DNA of 48,342 nucleotides, from contig JAFRJA010000170.1 in assembly GCA_017432545.1 (NCBI GenBank), positions 1-48,342 of the forward strand, read 5' to 3'. The stretch is from Erysipelotrichaceae bacterium. Lineage in GTDB: Bacteria > Bacillota_I > Bacilli_A > Erysipelotrichales > Erysipelotrichaceae. Shown one piece after another: positions 1 to 8,837 of the stretch. The translations under genes were made by a program, and so were the position numbers. How positions within the stretch are numbered: the first letter of the stretch is position 1; each line of letters begins with the position of its first letter. The notes under the pieces are model-generated. The model searched no databases and was not told the DNA's origin. It was given only the letters and a program-made list of their open reading frames with translations.

Positions 1-15
1 AATGGAAAAATAAAC

Positions 16-44
16 TTGACAAATTATTGGTTTTCGTATAATAT
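16..44 (+). promoter_or_regulatory. Sigma70-like promoter of the surface-protein gene
   Basis: TTGACA at 16-21 and TAATAT at 39-44 are 17 bp apart (TATAAT at 37-42 is the alternative -10). TGGAGCCA at 44-51 lies at the expected transcription start. The 20 bases at 2-21 recur exactly at 22827-22846, and a near copy precedes the nuclease gene at 12219, so this is one of three related promoters. Confidence 0.75.
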
Positions 45-99
45 GGAGCCATGGATACACGAAGAGTATCTGAAAGGAACGGAAAGGATTTATAAAATA

Positions 100-1677
100 A
101 TGAAAAAACTCTTAAGTTTACTGCTGATCATCTCTGTTTTAATCAGTATGGGAATGACCAATGTGTATGCTGACGGCGATGATTCGGATCATACCGTGAC
201 AGTGATTGCTGCAAATGAGGACAAAGAAGCTGAAGTTGGCAACATTACTGTTGAAGGCGAACAGGCCGGGCTCTATGTCAGTGCGACAGGGGAGCATACG
301 GCTGATGTAATGACTGGAAACATTTCGTCTGAAGCAACCGGTGCGGTTATCGGTGCAGCGGCCGGCGGAGAAACAAATGTCGAGACTGGAAACATCGAAG
401 CAGAGATCGGAGCAACGATCATTGCGGCCTACGAAGGAAGCGTAAACCTGGCAACAGGGAATATCGTATCGGAAACAGCAGGCATTGCTTTACAGTCGCA
501 CATAGATTCTGATGTCGACCTGATGACCGGTGACATCAAGGCCGGAACTAGCGGCGTCGATGCGATCGTCAAAGAATCATGTTCCACAGTAACCACCGGC
601 AATATCGAAGCAAGTTTTACCGGGTTATATGCCCGTACGACAGACGGCGGATTTGAAGCCACAGTCAACGGCAATATCAGTTCCGGAAACGGTGTCGGAG
701 CCATTATCGAATCAGATGAAGGATCATTCAGCGAAGCCACAGTCAACGGCAATATCGATGCCATGCTGGTAGGTGCAATCGCTCAGGCCGAGCAGGGAAG
801 CGTATCGCTTGTAACTGTAAACGGAAATATCACCTCAGGCACAGGATCGGAACTTGCGGCATACGGTGAATCATATGTTCTTCTTGAAGTAGATGGCAAT
901 ATCGAAGCAGATGACGAAGGGATCTTCATGATCGTAAAGGACGAATCTGAAGCCTCGTTCATTGTAAACGGAAATATCAGTGGCGAAACAGGTATCCTGA
1001 TCAACGGTGATCAGAACAGCGTTGCGGACGGACTTGTAGATGGTATGATCGATGCTGATCTGGGTATCGGCGTTGAAAGAAACGGTGAATTCACTAATGT
1101 TGAGAACTTTGATCTGACAGTCTGGAAGATCGAACTCAGCAAAAAAGGTACGGTTGCCGAGAGTTTCACAGCCGAATATAAAGACGGTGAACTGACAAAG
1201 AGCGGATATGAGGAGCTCGAGGATTTTGAGAAAAACAATATCCATTACATCATTAAGCTTGAACAGCCTGCAGCCGGCGCGACACTCAAGGCAACAGACA
1301 GATTTGGAAACGATCTGCAGAAATCCTATGACAGGGAAGTTGCCAACGAAGACGAAGTGGTATATCTGAAGATCAATCTGGAAGACGGCTACAGACTTAC
1401 AGGTGCTTATAACGGAAAGGGCGAAAAGCAGGCCTTACTGAAAGACGATCATGGCAGCTACTATATCGCAACTCCGCGCGGAGGGGGAGTATATCTCTCG
1501 GTCGAACTTGAAAAGATCTCAGCATCGTCTGACGATAATAACAGATCTGCAAGTGTTGAAACAGAAATAGTTCAAGCGGAAATTCCGGTAGCAGCCGTGC
1601 ATGCAAAAGCAGTAAAGAAAAACGATACTGTCGAAGCCGAAACCAAGGTCGAAGAAAAAAACCGAAGAAAAGGATGA
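100..1677 (+). CDS. Secreted beta-solenoid surface protein, anchor out of frame
   Basis: The start is ATG at 100, because it begins a signal peptide (MKKLLSLLLIISVLIS, cut near VYADG) and follows a GGAAAGGA ribosome site; the upstream in-frame ATGs lie between the promoter and the signal peptide. Residues of about 50-350 of the secreted protein are imperfect repeats of roughly 20 residues centred on GNI (TGNIEA, NGNIS, NGNIDA), typical of a right-handed beta-helix. An InlB/SpaA-like segment may follow, then an E/K/V-rich stalk. The frame stops at 1677 just after an A7 run; the next frame continues with more stalk and a transmembrane anchor. The protein therefore appears cell-surface but would be released in this reading. 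Ligand and function are unknown. Confidence 0.75.
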   Translation: MKKLLSLLLIISVLISMGMTNVYADGDDSDHTVTVIAANEDKEAEVGNITVEGEQAGLYVSATGEHTADVMTGNISSEATGAVIGAAAGGETNVETGNIEAEIGATIIAAYEGSVNLATGNIVSETAGIALQSHIDSDVDLMTGDIKAGTSGVDAIVKESCSTVTTGNIEASFTGLYARTTDGGFEATVNGNISSGNGVGAIIESDEGSFSEATVNGNIDAMLVGAIAQAEQGSVSLVTVNGNITSGTGSELAAYGESYVLLEVDGNIEADDEGIFMIVKDESEASFIVNGNISGETGILINGDQNSVADGLVDGMIDADLGIGVERNGEFTNVENFDLTVWKIELSKKGTVAESFTAEYKDGELTKSGYEELEDFEKNNIHYIIKLEQPAAGATLKATDRFGNDLQKSYDREVANEDEVVYLKINLEDGYRLTGAYNGKGEKQALLKDDHGSYYIATPRGGGVYLSVELEKISASSDDNNRSASVETEIVQAEIPVAAVHAKAVKKNDTVEAETKVEEKNRRKG

Positions 1678-1849
1678 ACAGGTAAAGAATGATCCTGTCG
1701 CCGAAGAAACGGTCAAGCCCGAAACAACGGAAAAAACTGAAAACAGCGTTGCCTATATTGCAGCTGTAACAGCCGGAACAGCTGTAGTCGGCGTAGTAAT
1801 CGTTTCGGCAATCAAAAAATTCATGCTTGCCAAAAGTGTCATTAAATAA
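1652..1849 (+). other. Displaced C-terminal anchor of the surface protein (+1 frame)
   Basis: After the A7 run at 1655-1661 the +1 frame continues the same Glu/Lys/Thr/Val-rich stalk and then encodes a hydrophobic helix (VAYIAAVTAGTAVVGVVIV) followed by a basic tail, ending at TAA 1847-1849. Removing one A would join both parts into one membrane-anchored protein. This can be a sequencing error, a mutation, or a phase-variable or slippery tract. Confidence 0.8.
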
Positions 1850-1879
1850 TCGAATATTTGCTAAAACTTTTTCATAAAT

Positions 1880-1933
1880 CAAACGGCTCGGACCCTTTGC
1901 CCTTGAGCAAGGCAAGGAAACCCGAGCCGTTTG
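1880..1933 (+). terminator. Long stable hairpin after the surface-protein gene
   Basis: CAAACGGCTCGG (1880-1891) pairs perfectly with CCGAGCCGTTTG (1922-1933). The loop contains a further TTGCC/GGCAA stem. Only a weak T-rich stretch follows, so it may be a terminator or an mRNA 3' end structure. Confidence 0.7.
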
Positions 1934-1950
1934 GCATTTCTGCAAACACA

Positions 1951-2077
1951 TGGTACCAAATCATGTTATAATAACTGTACTTAAATATCTTGTTCGAAAG
2001 GAATCAGATTCCAACATTAAACAAAAGGCCGACATAAGGCCAATAAATCGTTTTAATGCTGTCTGATTCTTTTTTTT
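1951..2077 (+). promoter_or_regulatory. Class B promoter and attenuator leader, copy 1
   Basis: TGGTACCA (1951-1958), 8 bp, TATAAT (1967-1972), then the conserved transcript start with ACTTAAATATCTTGTTCG. No -35 box is visible. The leader holds a 5' arm around 1998-2022 that can pair with 2050-2071, followed by T8: an intrinsic terminator in front of the gene at 2114. The 5' arm also folds on itself (GGAAT-CAG-ATTCC), and the loop has a small GGCC/GGCC stem. Competing folds of this kind are typical of attenuators. Confidence 0.75.
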
Positions 2078-2113
2078 GTGGGCAAGAAAAGCCACAGAAG
2101 GAGGAAATAGAAA

Positions 2114-2854
2114 ATGGCAGCAAGTTTTAAAAAGGCGCTTGCAGTTTTTGTGATCGCCGCCTTAATGGTGTTCATTCCATGCAGGGTATATGGAGAAGAG
2201 AACGAATACAGCATCATGATCGATGAATGCAGTGTTGTTATCAGCATCAACACCGATGATGACTATGCCTTGGTAATCACCAAAGATGGTGTCGATCAGG
2301 TTCATAAATTCAGTGATGATGTAGTCGTTCCTCTTACTCTGGGAGAAGGAGAATACGAGATAAAGTTTTACCGCCGCTATGAGGGCAATCAGTACGAAAG
2401 ACTGGAAACCTACAGCGTTCATGGCGAAGAAAACGATTATCTTGCTCCCAACAGGTATGTCGACTATGATGATACCTGCCCGGAAATCATAAAAGCCCTG
2501 GAAATAGACCAAAAAGATATAAGCACGGAAGAAAAGATCGAAAAAATCGCAAAACAGATCCGATTCGACTTCCATTACAGTTATATCAAAGTCTATCAGG
2601 TAACAAGAAATCCCGGATATGTGCCGGATCTTCATGAACTTGGTTTCCTGTCAGGCGCGATCTGTTACGACTATGCCTCGGCGTTTGCCGGAGCGCTCCG
2701 ATCGATCGGGATCCCGTGCCGTCTTTGCATGGGGTATGTCGGCAAGTCTTATCATGCCTGGAACGAATATTATCTTAATGGTGAATGGGTATTCATAGAC
2801 CTTCTGAATGTTTCGAAGGATATGAACAGATATCAGAAGGAATTCCAGTATTAG
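2114..2854 (+). CDS. Secreted transglutaminase-like protein
   Basis: The 246-residue product starts with a signal peptide (hydrophobic core FVIAALMVFIPC, cut near VYGEE). The C-terminal half carries the transglutaminase/papain-like core: Cys in GAICYDYASAFAGALRSIG, His in YHAWNEYYLNGEW and Asp in VFIDLLN, in the usual order. Such domains act as cross-linking enzymes or cysteine peptidases; the substrate cannot be told, but the enzyme should act outside the cell. The start is fixed by AAGGAGG eight to nine bases upstream. The gene stands alone between attenuator leader copy 1 and a terminator at 2884. Confidence 0.8.
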   Translation: MAASFKKALAVFVIAALMVFIPCRVYGEENEYSIMIDECSVVISINTDDDYALVITKDGVDQVHKFSDDVVVPLTLGEGEYEIKFYRRYEGNQYERLETYSVHGEENDYLAPNRYVDYDDTCPEIIKALEIDQKDISTEEKIEKIAKQIRFDFHYSYIKVYQVTRNPGYVPDLHELGFLSGAICYDYASAFAGALRSIGIPCRLCMGYVGKSYHAWNEYYLNGEWVFIDLLNVSKDMNRYQKEFQY

Positions 2855-2883
2855 GGATTTATCGAAGGAACCGTTTACTGTAA

Positions 2884-2912
2884 AGAGTCTTCTTGAAGAA
2901 GGCTCTTTTTTT
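2884..2912 (+). terminator. Intrinsic terminator
   Basis: AGAGTCTTCT pairs with AGAAGGCTCT around a short loop and is followed by T7. It ends the transglutaminase unit. Confidence 0.85.
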
Positions 2913-2929
2913 GGGCACCCGGGGAGCCC
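2913..2929. repeat. Terminator-adjacent palindrome, degenerate copy
   Basis: GGGCACCCGGGGAGCCC directly follows the T-run of the terminator. It is the imperfect member of a set of six palindromes (others at 12179, 18178, 22803, 36230, 47119). Confidence 0.7.
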
Positions 2930-2957
2930 AAAAAGCATCAGAAAAATAATAACAACA

Positions 2958-3080
2958 TGGCACCACATTATGATATAATGACTGTACTAAATATCTTGTT
3001 CGATAAAGAGTAATAACTCTATTTACTGTAAATAAAAGGATTTTTCCATTACGTAAATAGTTTTTTATTGCTCTTTTTTT
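2958..3080 (+). promoter_or_regulatory. Class B promoter and attenuator leader, copy 2
   Basis: TGGCACCA (2958-2965), 8 bp, TATAAT (2974-2979), conserved transcript start. The 5' arm 3006-3026 pairs with 3053-3073 and T7 follows. The 5' arm can instead make two local hairpins, AGAGT-AATA-ACTCT and ATTTAC-T-GTAAAT. It controls the SSB/AAA/VWA operon. Confidence 0.75.
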
Positions 3081-3133
3081 GCGCTTGATGTTTAGTAACT
3101 ATCGATAGTTGAAAAGAAGGAGGAAAAAGAACT

Positions 3134-3676
3134 ATGAATAGTGTAAACCTTATTGGTCGCTTGACCAAAAATGTAGAGGTCAAGATGACAACCGGAGCAA
3201 ACCCTGTCGCTGTTGCGAATTTCACAATTGCAGTAGATAAGCGTTTGTCGAAACAGGAAGCAGACCAGCGAAAAGCTGCCGGTCAGGCTACAGCCGATTT
3301 CATCAACTGCGTGGCCTGGAGGCAATCGGCCCAGTATCTTGGCCAGTATGCCTCTCAAGGAACTCAGGTAGCCGTCTCGGGCTCTTTGCAGACAAGATCT
3401 TACCAGAATCAGCAGGGACAGACAGTCTATGTGACCGAAGTCATCTGCGATCAGGTAAAGATCCTGCAGAACAAAAACGCTCAGCCTCAGGCAAATTATG
3501 CTCCTCAGCAGATGCCGCAGGCACCGGTTCAGCAGCCTGTAAATCAGACCCCGGCAAACAGCATGGCGCCTCAGCAGATGCCTGCTCAGCCGCAGCCTGT
3601 ATACCAGCAGCCGCAGAACCAGGAGTCTCAGGGAGTCTACCTGGATATCAGTCAGCAGGACCTTCCGTTTTATTGA
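3134..3676 (+). CDS. ssb: Single-stranded DNA-binding protein
   Basis: The 180-residue product has the bacterial SSB layout. An N-terminal OB fold starts with MNSVNLIGRLTKNVEVK and includes VANFTIAVDK, FINCVAWRQSAQYL and GTQVAVSGSLQTRSYQNQ. A long Gln/Pro-rich linker (about residues 115-165) follows, then an acidic tip ending DLPFY, like the DDIPF tip that recruits replication and repair partners. It should coat single-stranded DNA during replication and the recombination encoded elsewhere in the window. It is the first gene after leader copy 2, with SD AGGAGG. Confidence 0.97.
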   Translation: MNSVNLIGRLTKNVEVKMTTGANPVAVANFTIAVDKRLSKQEADQRKAAGQATADFINCVAWRQSAQYLGQYASQGTQVAVSGSLQTRSYQNQQGQTVYVTEVICDQVKILQNKNAQPQANYAPQQMPQAPVQQPVNQTPANSMAPQQMPAQPQPVYQQPQNQESQGVYLDISQQDLPFY

Positions 3677-3682
3677 TAGCGG

Positions 3683-3731
3683 AAAGCCCTTGAACGGCTT
3701 TTAGGGGAGAGATCATAAGGCCTCTCCCTTT
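3683..3731 (+). other. Two intercistronic hairpins after ssb
   Basis: AAAGCC/GGCTTTT is followed by GGGGAGAG/CTCTCCC with a longer loop, then a T-rich stretch and the next ribosome site. Part of the recurring pattern of hairpins inside operons. Confidence 0.65.
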
Positions 3732-3751
3732 GTTTTCAGGAGGACTGACTT

Positions 3752-4006
3752 ATGAATACAACGAATTTTCCCGAAAGGGAATGGTGGGAAAAGATCGGAT
3801 GCAGGAAACTCAATGATGTTCTGATAAACATCGAGCCCGATAATATCGGCTGGGTTCCTCTGCTGAATCTGATTCCTGAAATGGCCGGATTCAATCAGGC
3901 CATCATGTTTGAGATCATCAAGGATGACGGCCCGAAGTTCGCTTTTCAGAACAAAGGATTCGGATATATCACTGATCAGGAAGAGATCTATATCTATCTT
4001 GATTAG
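3752..4006 (+). CDS. Small acidic protein, unknown
   Basis: An 84-residue product with no signal or membrane segment and no family I recognise. The first half contains WWEKIGCRKLNDVLINIEPDNIGWVPL and the end is acidic (DQEEIYIYLD). It follows ssb behind an AGGAGG site and precedes the AAA ATPase, so it belongs to the same transcript and may serve replication or the ATPase module; this is inference from position only. Confidence 0.7.
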   Translation: MNTTNFPEREWWEKIGCRKLNDVLINIEPDNIGWVPLLNLIPEMAGFNQAIMFEIIKDDGPKFAFQNKGFGYITDQEEIYIYLD

Positions 4007-4030
4007 TTCAAAAGGAGAAGGAGGACAAAA

Positions 4031-5899
4031 ATGGCTCACACATTAATGAGCAATGTTTCCGGTTTTATGAACGGAAGCGTCGACAAACTGATTGGCAGAT
4101 TCGGTGAAAACGATTATGCTGATGTGCTTGATCACCAGGATGATGTATATCTTGATACATGTCTGTACAAGAAATACATAAATAATTACCGGATGAACCT
4201 GATGCCCGGTTTAGTCAGGGCATTAAGCCGGATCGTTTTGCCGAATATCAAGTCGCCGGAGAACTTCGGTGGCTATGGCTACGACAAAGAAGGAAACTTC
4301 TATATGGATTACTATGATGGCACGGTGGATGAATACTATAAACATCCGAAAAGCTTTGACAAGCACCGCCACATCGTAATGAAACTCGATACAGACAAAA
4401 AACTGTCAGCTGTCGTTGTAGATGAACACGGTTCAAAAGATCCGTATGTCATTGCGACGCATTCAAGACAGACCGGTGCGCACAGCCCTTCTGCAGTACT
4501 TGCCTGCCTGTTTGGATCGATCCACGCCAGTAAGGATCCGCTTAAAAAGAATGACGATTTGATCGTGATGGCACATATCGACGATGTCATCAGTGAGTAT
4601 GAAGGCGTCGGGAACGATCTTCCGTTTGGAAGAGCGGTATTGGCCGCAGTCAACGATATGTATACGTATATCGTTGAAACGGATCATAAAAACCTGCGAT
4701 CGATTGACGGCGACAACTATACAAACCCGATAATCACCAAACTGCAGATACCGGCAAATATCGAGTTTGACAGTTTTACCGGTGATTCGTATTATCTCTC
4801 CGGCAAGGCAATAGGCAATACCGCATCAGTGGTCAGAAAAATCGCCAAGACGGTCAAGGAACTTATTTCGTCGGAGAACTTTGCTCTTGACGAAAAAAGA
4901 GTCCTTAGTGCCAATGAAGAACTGATGGTCCCGAAACTGGACGATATGGTTCCGGATCCCGATGTAATTACCAAGGCAAGATTACTGAAAGGTTCCACCC
5001 TCTCACCAAGACCGTTCAGGAACATCAAATGGGTAGGTGAGACCGGAACAGGCAAATCAACCGCTGCGCAGATTCTGGCACAGATGCTGAATCTTCCTTA
5101 TACATTCCTGACATTCAATCCGGACACTATTCTGTCCGATCTGTATGTCAACATTCTGCCTTCCAACAAAAAGACGAATGTGGATATGTCAAAGGCAGCA
5201 GCGATTCTGGAAACGGCTGTCTTCAATCCGGGCGATGCCTGGAAACAGCTCACCGGAGAAGACAAGGAAGTCAGCACAAAGGACGTGCTTTCTAAGCTTA
5301 TTTCAGACTCTCTGGAGAACGAAAGCGAATTCATGTATGTTGAATCGCCTTTGGTTCAGGCTTTTCGCTTCGGGTGGCTTGTAGAGCTTCAGGAGACAAA
5401 TCTCGCTTCCAAGCCCGGTGTATTGGGCGGACTTAATGCAGCACTTGATGATCTGCAGACGATCAATCTGCCTGATGGCGAAGTAGTTAAACGCCATAAG
5501 GATTGTGTTGTCGTTATGACGGAGAACGAGGGGTACGAAGGAACCAGACGCTCTAACCAAGCGGTCGACTCCAGAATGACCCTGAAAGGTAAATTTGTTT
5601 TGCCGGAAAAAGAAGAGCTTGCTCTTCGTATTTCTCAGAATTCTGGTCTTAAGGACATGAAGGTCATCGAAAAGATGATCGATGTCATGTATGCGATCAG
5701 GAAGGTGAGAAACGAAAACGGCGAAACCAACGGCGCCTGCTCGGTGCGTGAAGTCCAGTCATGGGCTCAGGCAACGGATATCCTGGGCGATCCATATGAA
5801 GCCGCGATGAATACTATAGTTCCATCGGCTTACAGGGACGAGGAACTGTTCCCTGCTATCAAGGAAGCGTTGGAGACACAGTTCTCTCCAAAAAGCTAA
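4031..5899 (+). CDS. MoxR/CobS-like AAA+ ATPase
   Basis: A 622-residue product. The AAA+ domain lies in the C-terminal half: Walker A GETGTGKS near residues 336-343, Walker B-like FGWLVELQE, and a sensor/pore stretch with ENEGYEGTRRSNQAVDSR, which resembles the MoxR/CobS pattern in which a polypeptide segment is remodelled. The N-terminal 300 residues are not recognised. MoxR-type ATPases work with VWA-domain partners, and the next gene encodes one only 9 bases downstream. CobS-like ATPases are known in large phages. The client here is unknown; metal chelation, protein remodelling or a host-interference role are all possible. Confidence 0.85.
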   Translation: MAHTLMSNVSGFMNGSVDKLIGRFGENDYADVLDHQDDVYLDTCLYKKYINNYRMNLMPGLVRALSRIVLPNIKSPENFGGYGYDKEGNFYMDYYDGTVDEYYKHPKSFDKHRHIVMKLDTDKKLSAVVVDEHGSKDPYVIATHSRQTGAHSPSAVLACLFGSIHASKDPLKKNDDLIVMAHIDDVISEYEGVGNDLPFGRAVLAAVNDMYTYIVETDHKNLRSIDGDNYTNPIITKLQIPANIEFDSFTGDSYYLSGKAIGNTASVVRKIAKTVKELISSENFALDEKRVLSANEELMVPKLDDMVPDPDVITKARLLKGSTLSPRPFRNIKWVGETGTGKSTAAQILAQMLNLPYTFLTFNPDTILSDLYVNILPSNKKTNVDMSKAAAILETAVFNPGDAWKQLTGEDKEVSTKDVLSKLISDSLENESEFMYVESPLVQAFRFGWLVELQETNLASKPGVLGGLNAALDDLQTINLPDGEVVKRHKDCVVVMTENEGYEGTRRSNQAVDSRMTLKGKFVLPEKEELALRISQNSGLKDMKVIEKMIDVMYAIRKVRNENGETNGACSVREVQSWAQATDILGDPYEAAMNTIVPSAYRDEELFPAIKEALETQFSPKS

Positions 5900-5908
5900 G
5901 GAGGATCA

Positions 5909-8131
5909 ATGAATAAAACACAAATCAGGAATGAGATCGAGAGACGCATCTCGACTTATTCCGATGACGATCTTTTCTCCTCTGAAGCATTTGAGGAGAT
6001 AATGCAGCACGCTGTTGAGGCAGTCTGCGCTGAGCAGGGAAGAATTCCTGCGATTCATTGTCATTACGACCCTGAATCAAACATGACGTCATGCACACAG
6101 GGTACCGACATATATCACAACACCGCAAGTCCTTTAATCAGATACCTGAAGGACCTGTGGCTGAAGTATACGGCCAATATCGGTGTCGTGACGCATGAAT
6201 GTCTCCATGTCCTGTTTACGGATTTCCCCAATCTGAATAAACTGATCGAAGGATATCATGCGAATACTTTCAAATGGTACCCCAAGATCCCTAAAGGCGG
6301 AAAGGAAGTAGTCGAATACTGTAAAAAGTATCCGAATTACGCCAGGATCTATGTAAACGAGATCTCCAATATGGTCAACATACTGGAAGATGCCTACATA
6401 GAAAACAGAGGCTATGAGAAATTCGGCGGCGTGTGTACGGCGGGTCTGACGCTGGCCAGACAGGAAAACTACAATCTGAGCAGTTCCTATGAAGAACTGT
6501 TCAGACTGCTTCTGGCAGGTGAAACGAACCCTGTGTCCATGCTTAATGCTCTGATGATGTACGACCGTCTGGGACAGAATATCAAGCACGATGATGACGA
6601 TAACGCGAAAATCATCTTCGCACTGCCTCAGGTGGCCGCGCTAAGCGAAAAAGTTGACGGGTTCCTTGAAGATTCAAAGGATCTCAGAGACAGACTTGCT
6701 TACGAAAAGGACGGTCTGAAGCGCTGTGCGATGTTCAATGAACTTGCGGTCATGATGTTTGATTTCATGCCCAAACCTGACGAGAATCAGGATGAACAGG
6801 ACGGAGACGGAACGCCAGACAGAAGCCGGAATGGCGATCAGTCAGAATCACAGAGCTCAGGTTCCGGTGGTTCGGGCGGCAAGAGCGGTCAAAAGAAAAA
6901 GTCAAATTCCAACAGCGGCAATAAAGCCAGCGGAAACTCTGAAAGCTCAGATCAGAAGTCTCAGGATGACAGCGACGAAAGTCAGTCATCCGGTGAGATG
7001 AATGATATTTCCAAAGATGAAGCGGATACATCGAATTCAAGATCGAATGAGATGCTTTCCAGATCGGGAATGAGCGAAAAGGCGACAGGCGATACAAGAC
7101 CGGTCGACGATGGAGAAGAAGTTGACAAAGAGGAGATCGAAAGAAAGAAGCAGAATGCTGAAGATCTGTCGAAATCCCGGGATTCGCTGGAGGAATATGT
7201 CAAGAAGGCAATTAAAGAAGCTGTAACTGAAGAAGTGCTGAAGGAAGATGAAAGACAGCATGAGAAACAGCTTGGCAAGGAAGCGAAAGAAATCGATAAT
7301 AATGCAAAAAAAGGACAGGTAGAGAATCTGGGTTTTTCGGGTATCTTTGTTCAAAGAGAGCAGAATATCGATAAGAGTAAATATAATTATGTTTATTCAA
7401 AAGTCGCTTCATCATCAAAAGCTTTGACCAGAAAGATCGCCGATATCCTGAAAGATCGAAAGAGTGAAGGATATGATTCCGGCTATCTGACGGGCCAGAG
7501 GTTCAATGCCACAGATGTATATCATGGCGATGGAAAGTACTTTTCGAGAGAAATAGTACCGGATGGTCAGCCGAACGTTGTCTTCGGTGTGCTGATAGAC
7601 GAATCGGGCTCTATGTTAGGCAATAAAAATGCCACGGCGAGAAAAAGCGCGATCCTTCTTGAAGATACATTGAGGAATCTCGGCATACCTCACATGATCT
7701 GCGGACATAACGAAAGATATTCAGACTATAAGGTCAGGATCTTCAGTTATGTTGACTTCGACACCAACGATGGAAACGACAAGTACCGTCTTGTCAACGT
7801 TAGAGCGGAAGCAGGAAATGTCGACGGCGCAGCCATCACCTATATGGCGGAAAAACTTCTGAAAAGGCCGGAAGAGATAAAGGTGCTTATCGTTATCTCT
7901 GATGGTCAGCCGGCAGGACACAGCTACTACGCTTATGGTGCGAATGAAGACACCATGGGTGCTGTTGCCAAATACCGCAAAAAGGACATAAAAATATTCG
8001 GGACTATATTGGATGACTACGATGATGTAGCCCAGATATACGGACCGAATTACTCGTTTGATTGCAGAAACGGAGATTCCCTGCAGAAGGAACTGATCAA
8101 ACTGATAAAAAAATATGTCTTAATTCAGTGA
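5909..8131 (+). CDS. HExxH and VWA (CobT-like) partner protein
   Basis: A 740-residue product in three parts. The N-terminal third has a zinc-metallopeptidase-like helix THECLHVLFTD. Residues about 290-400 are a Ser/Gly/Asp-rich low-complexity linker, followed by a charged coiled-coil stretch. The C-terminal 200 residues are a VWA domain with a MIDAS motif DESGS, plus VLIVISDGQP. This layout resembles CobT and other VWA partners of MoxR-type ATPases and fits the adjacent upstream gene. Whether the HExxH site is catalytic cannot be told. SD AAGGAGG sits seven bases before the ATG. The pair probably forms one ATP-driven complex. Confidence 0.85.
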   Translation: MNKTQIRNEIERRISTYSDDDLFSSEAFEEIMQHAVEAVCAEQGRIPAIHCHYDPESNMTSCTQGTDIYHNTASPLIRYLKDLWLKYTANIGVVTHECLHVLFTDFPNLNKLIEGYHANTFKWYPKIPKGGKEVVEYCKKYPNYARIYVNEISNMVNILEDAYIENRGYEKFGGVCTAGLTLARQENYNLSSSYEELFRLLLAGETNPVSMLNALMMYDRLGQNIKHDDDDNAKIIFALPQVAALSEKVDGFLEDSKDLRDRLAYEKDGLKRCAMFNELAVMMFDFMPKPDENQDEQDGDGTPDRSRNGDQSESQSSGSGGSGGKSGQKKKSNSNSGNKASGNSESSDQKSQDDSDESQSSGEMNDISKDEADTSNSRSNEMLSRSGMSEKATGDTRPVDDGEEVDKEEIERKKQNAEDLSKSRDSLEEYVKKAIKEAVTEEVLKEDERQHEKQLGKEAKEIDNNAKKGQVENLGFSGIFVQREQNIDKSKYNYVYSKVASSSKALTRKIADILKDRKSEGYDSGYLTGQRFNATDVYHGDGKYFSREIVPDGQPNVVFGVLIDESGSMLGNKNATARKSAILLEDTLRNLGIPHMICGHNERYSDYKVRIFSYVDFDTNDGNDKYRLVNVRAEAGNVDGAAITYMAEKLLKRPEEIKVLIVISDGQPAGHSYYAYGANEDTMGAVAKYRKKDIKIFGTILDDYDDVAQIYGPNYSFDCRNGDSLQKELIKLIKKYVLIQ

Positions 8132-8218
8132 AACAGGTCATCGTCCCCTCCGTGGCGGTGGCTTTTTATTTTGGTTTAATCAGATACAAAAAGTACCGGT
8201 TTTGCAAATATTAAAATA

Positions 8219-8349
8219 TGGCACCATGTGTGCTATAATGATTGTACTTAAATATCTTGTTCGCAAGGAATCGGATTCCAACATTAAACATAAGCTCGAT
8301 GGTAGAGCATGAAATTCTTTTAATGTTGCTGAATCTGATTCTTTTTTTT
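8219..8349 (+). promoter_or_regulatory. Class B promoter and attenuator leader, copy 3
   Basis: TGGCACCA (8219-8226), 7 bp, TATAAT (8234-8239), conserved transcript start. The 5' arm 8265-8289 pairs with 8318-8343 over about 20 positions and T8 follows. The 5' arm also forms GGAAT-CGG-ATTCC, and the loop forms GCTC/GAGC. Its sequence is related to copy 1, with compensating differences in the apical stem. Confidence 0.78.
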
Positions 8350-8384
8350 GTGAACTGATAGATGTTGCAAAAGGAGGAAAAGAA

Positions 8385-8573
8385 ATGGCAACTGACACAA
8401 AAAGAGAAAGTTTCAAAAAACAGATGGAGAATGCAAGGCTCAGAAAACTTATCCGGACCGACATGTCAAAGTCCGATTACGAGGACGAGATGCTGTCGAG
8501 AGGGTATGACGAAAAGATCTTCATTTCCAACTGGACTGAAAACCTGGCCAACGACGGGTATTTCAGTTACTAA
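8385..8573 (+). CDS. Small charged protein, unknown
   Basis: A 62-residue, mostly helical, charged product (MATDTKRESFKKQMENARLR at the start). It is the first gene after leader copy 3 with an ideal AAAGGAGG site, which supports real translation. No domain is recognised. First-gene position in a strongly controlled operon of small genes is common for host-takeover or anti-defence proteins, but that is only inference. Confidence 0.75.
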   Translation: MATDTKRESFKKQMENARLRKLIRTDMSKSDYEDEMLSRGYDEKIFISNWTENLANDGYFSY

Positions 8574-8606
8574 CGGGGCATTAAATTAAAAGGAGGACAG
8601 AATAAA

Positions 8607-8837
8607 ATGTCAAAAATGTCAAAAATTTTAACTAAGATAGGAGCCGCAATGCTTGCTGTCTTCTTTGCCAGACTCACCTTAAAGATCGTACTGAAAGTCG
8701 TATTCTCGATTTTGGGGATTGTCTTCAGTTCGAGTCTTAGCTTTGTTCTGACCGGTGCTGCACTGTTTGCCACCGGTGTTCTGCTGCACAAATACGCATC
8801 AGACATAAAAACAGACAAAGTCAGAGAGGGGCAGTGA
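8607..8837 (+). CDS. Small membrane protein
   Basis: A 76-residue product with two hydrophobic segments (about 12-28 and 33-62) separated by a short basic turn and a charged C-terminus. It starts behind AAAAGGAGG and its TGA overlaps the ATG of the RadC-like gene (TGATG), so both are translationally coupled. Function unknown. Confidence 0.75.
   Translation: MSKMSKILTKIGAAMLAVFFARLTLKIVLKVVFSILGIVFSSSLSFVLTGAALFATGVLLHKYASDIKTDKVREGQ

Noticed and set aside
429..1245. Long minus-strand frames opposite the surface repeat protein
   Set aside because: They mirror the repeated codons of the plus-strand gene, have no ribosome sites and no domain sense.
6765..7418. Several Ser/Phe-rich minus-strand frames opposite the VWA gene
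   Set aside because: Low-complexity shadows of the Ser/Gly/Lys-rich linker; no start signals.
8131..8175. Terminator after the VWA gene
   Set aside because: Only a very short CCG-TGG-CGG stem before T5; too weak to list, although some termination is likely there.
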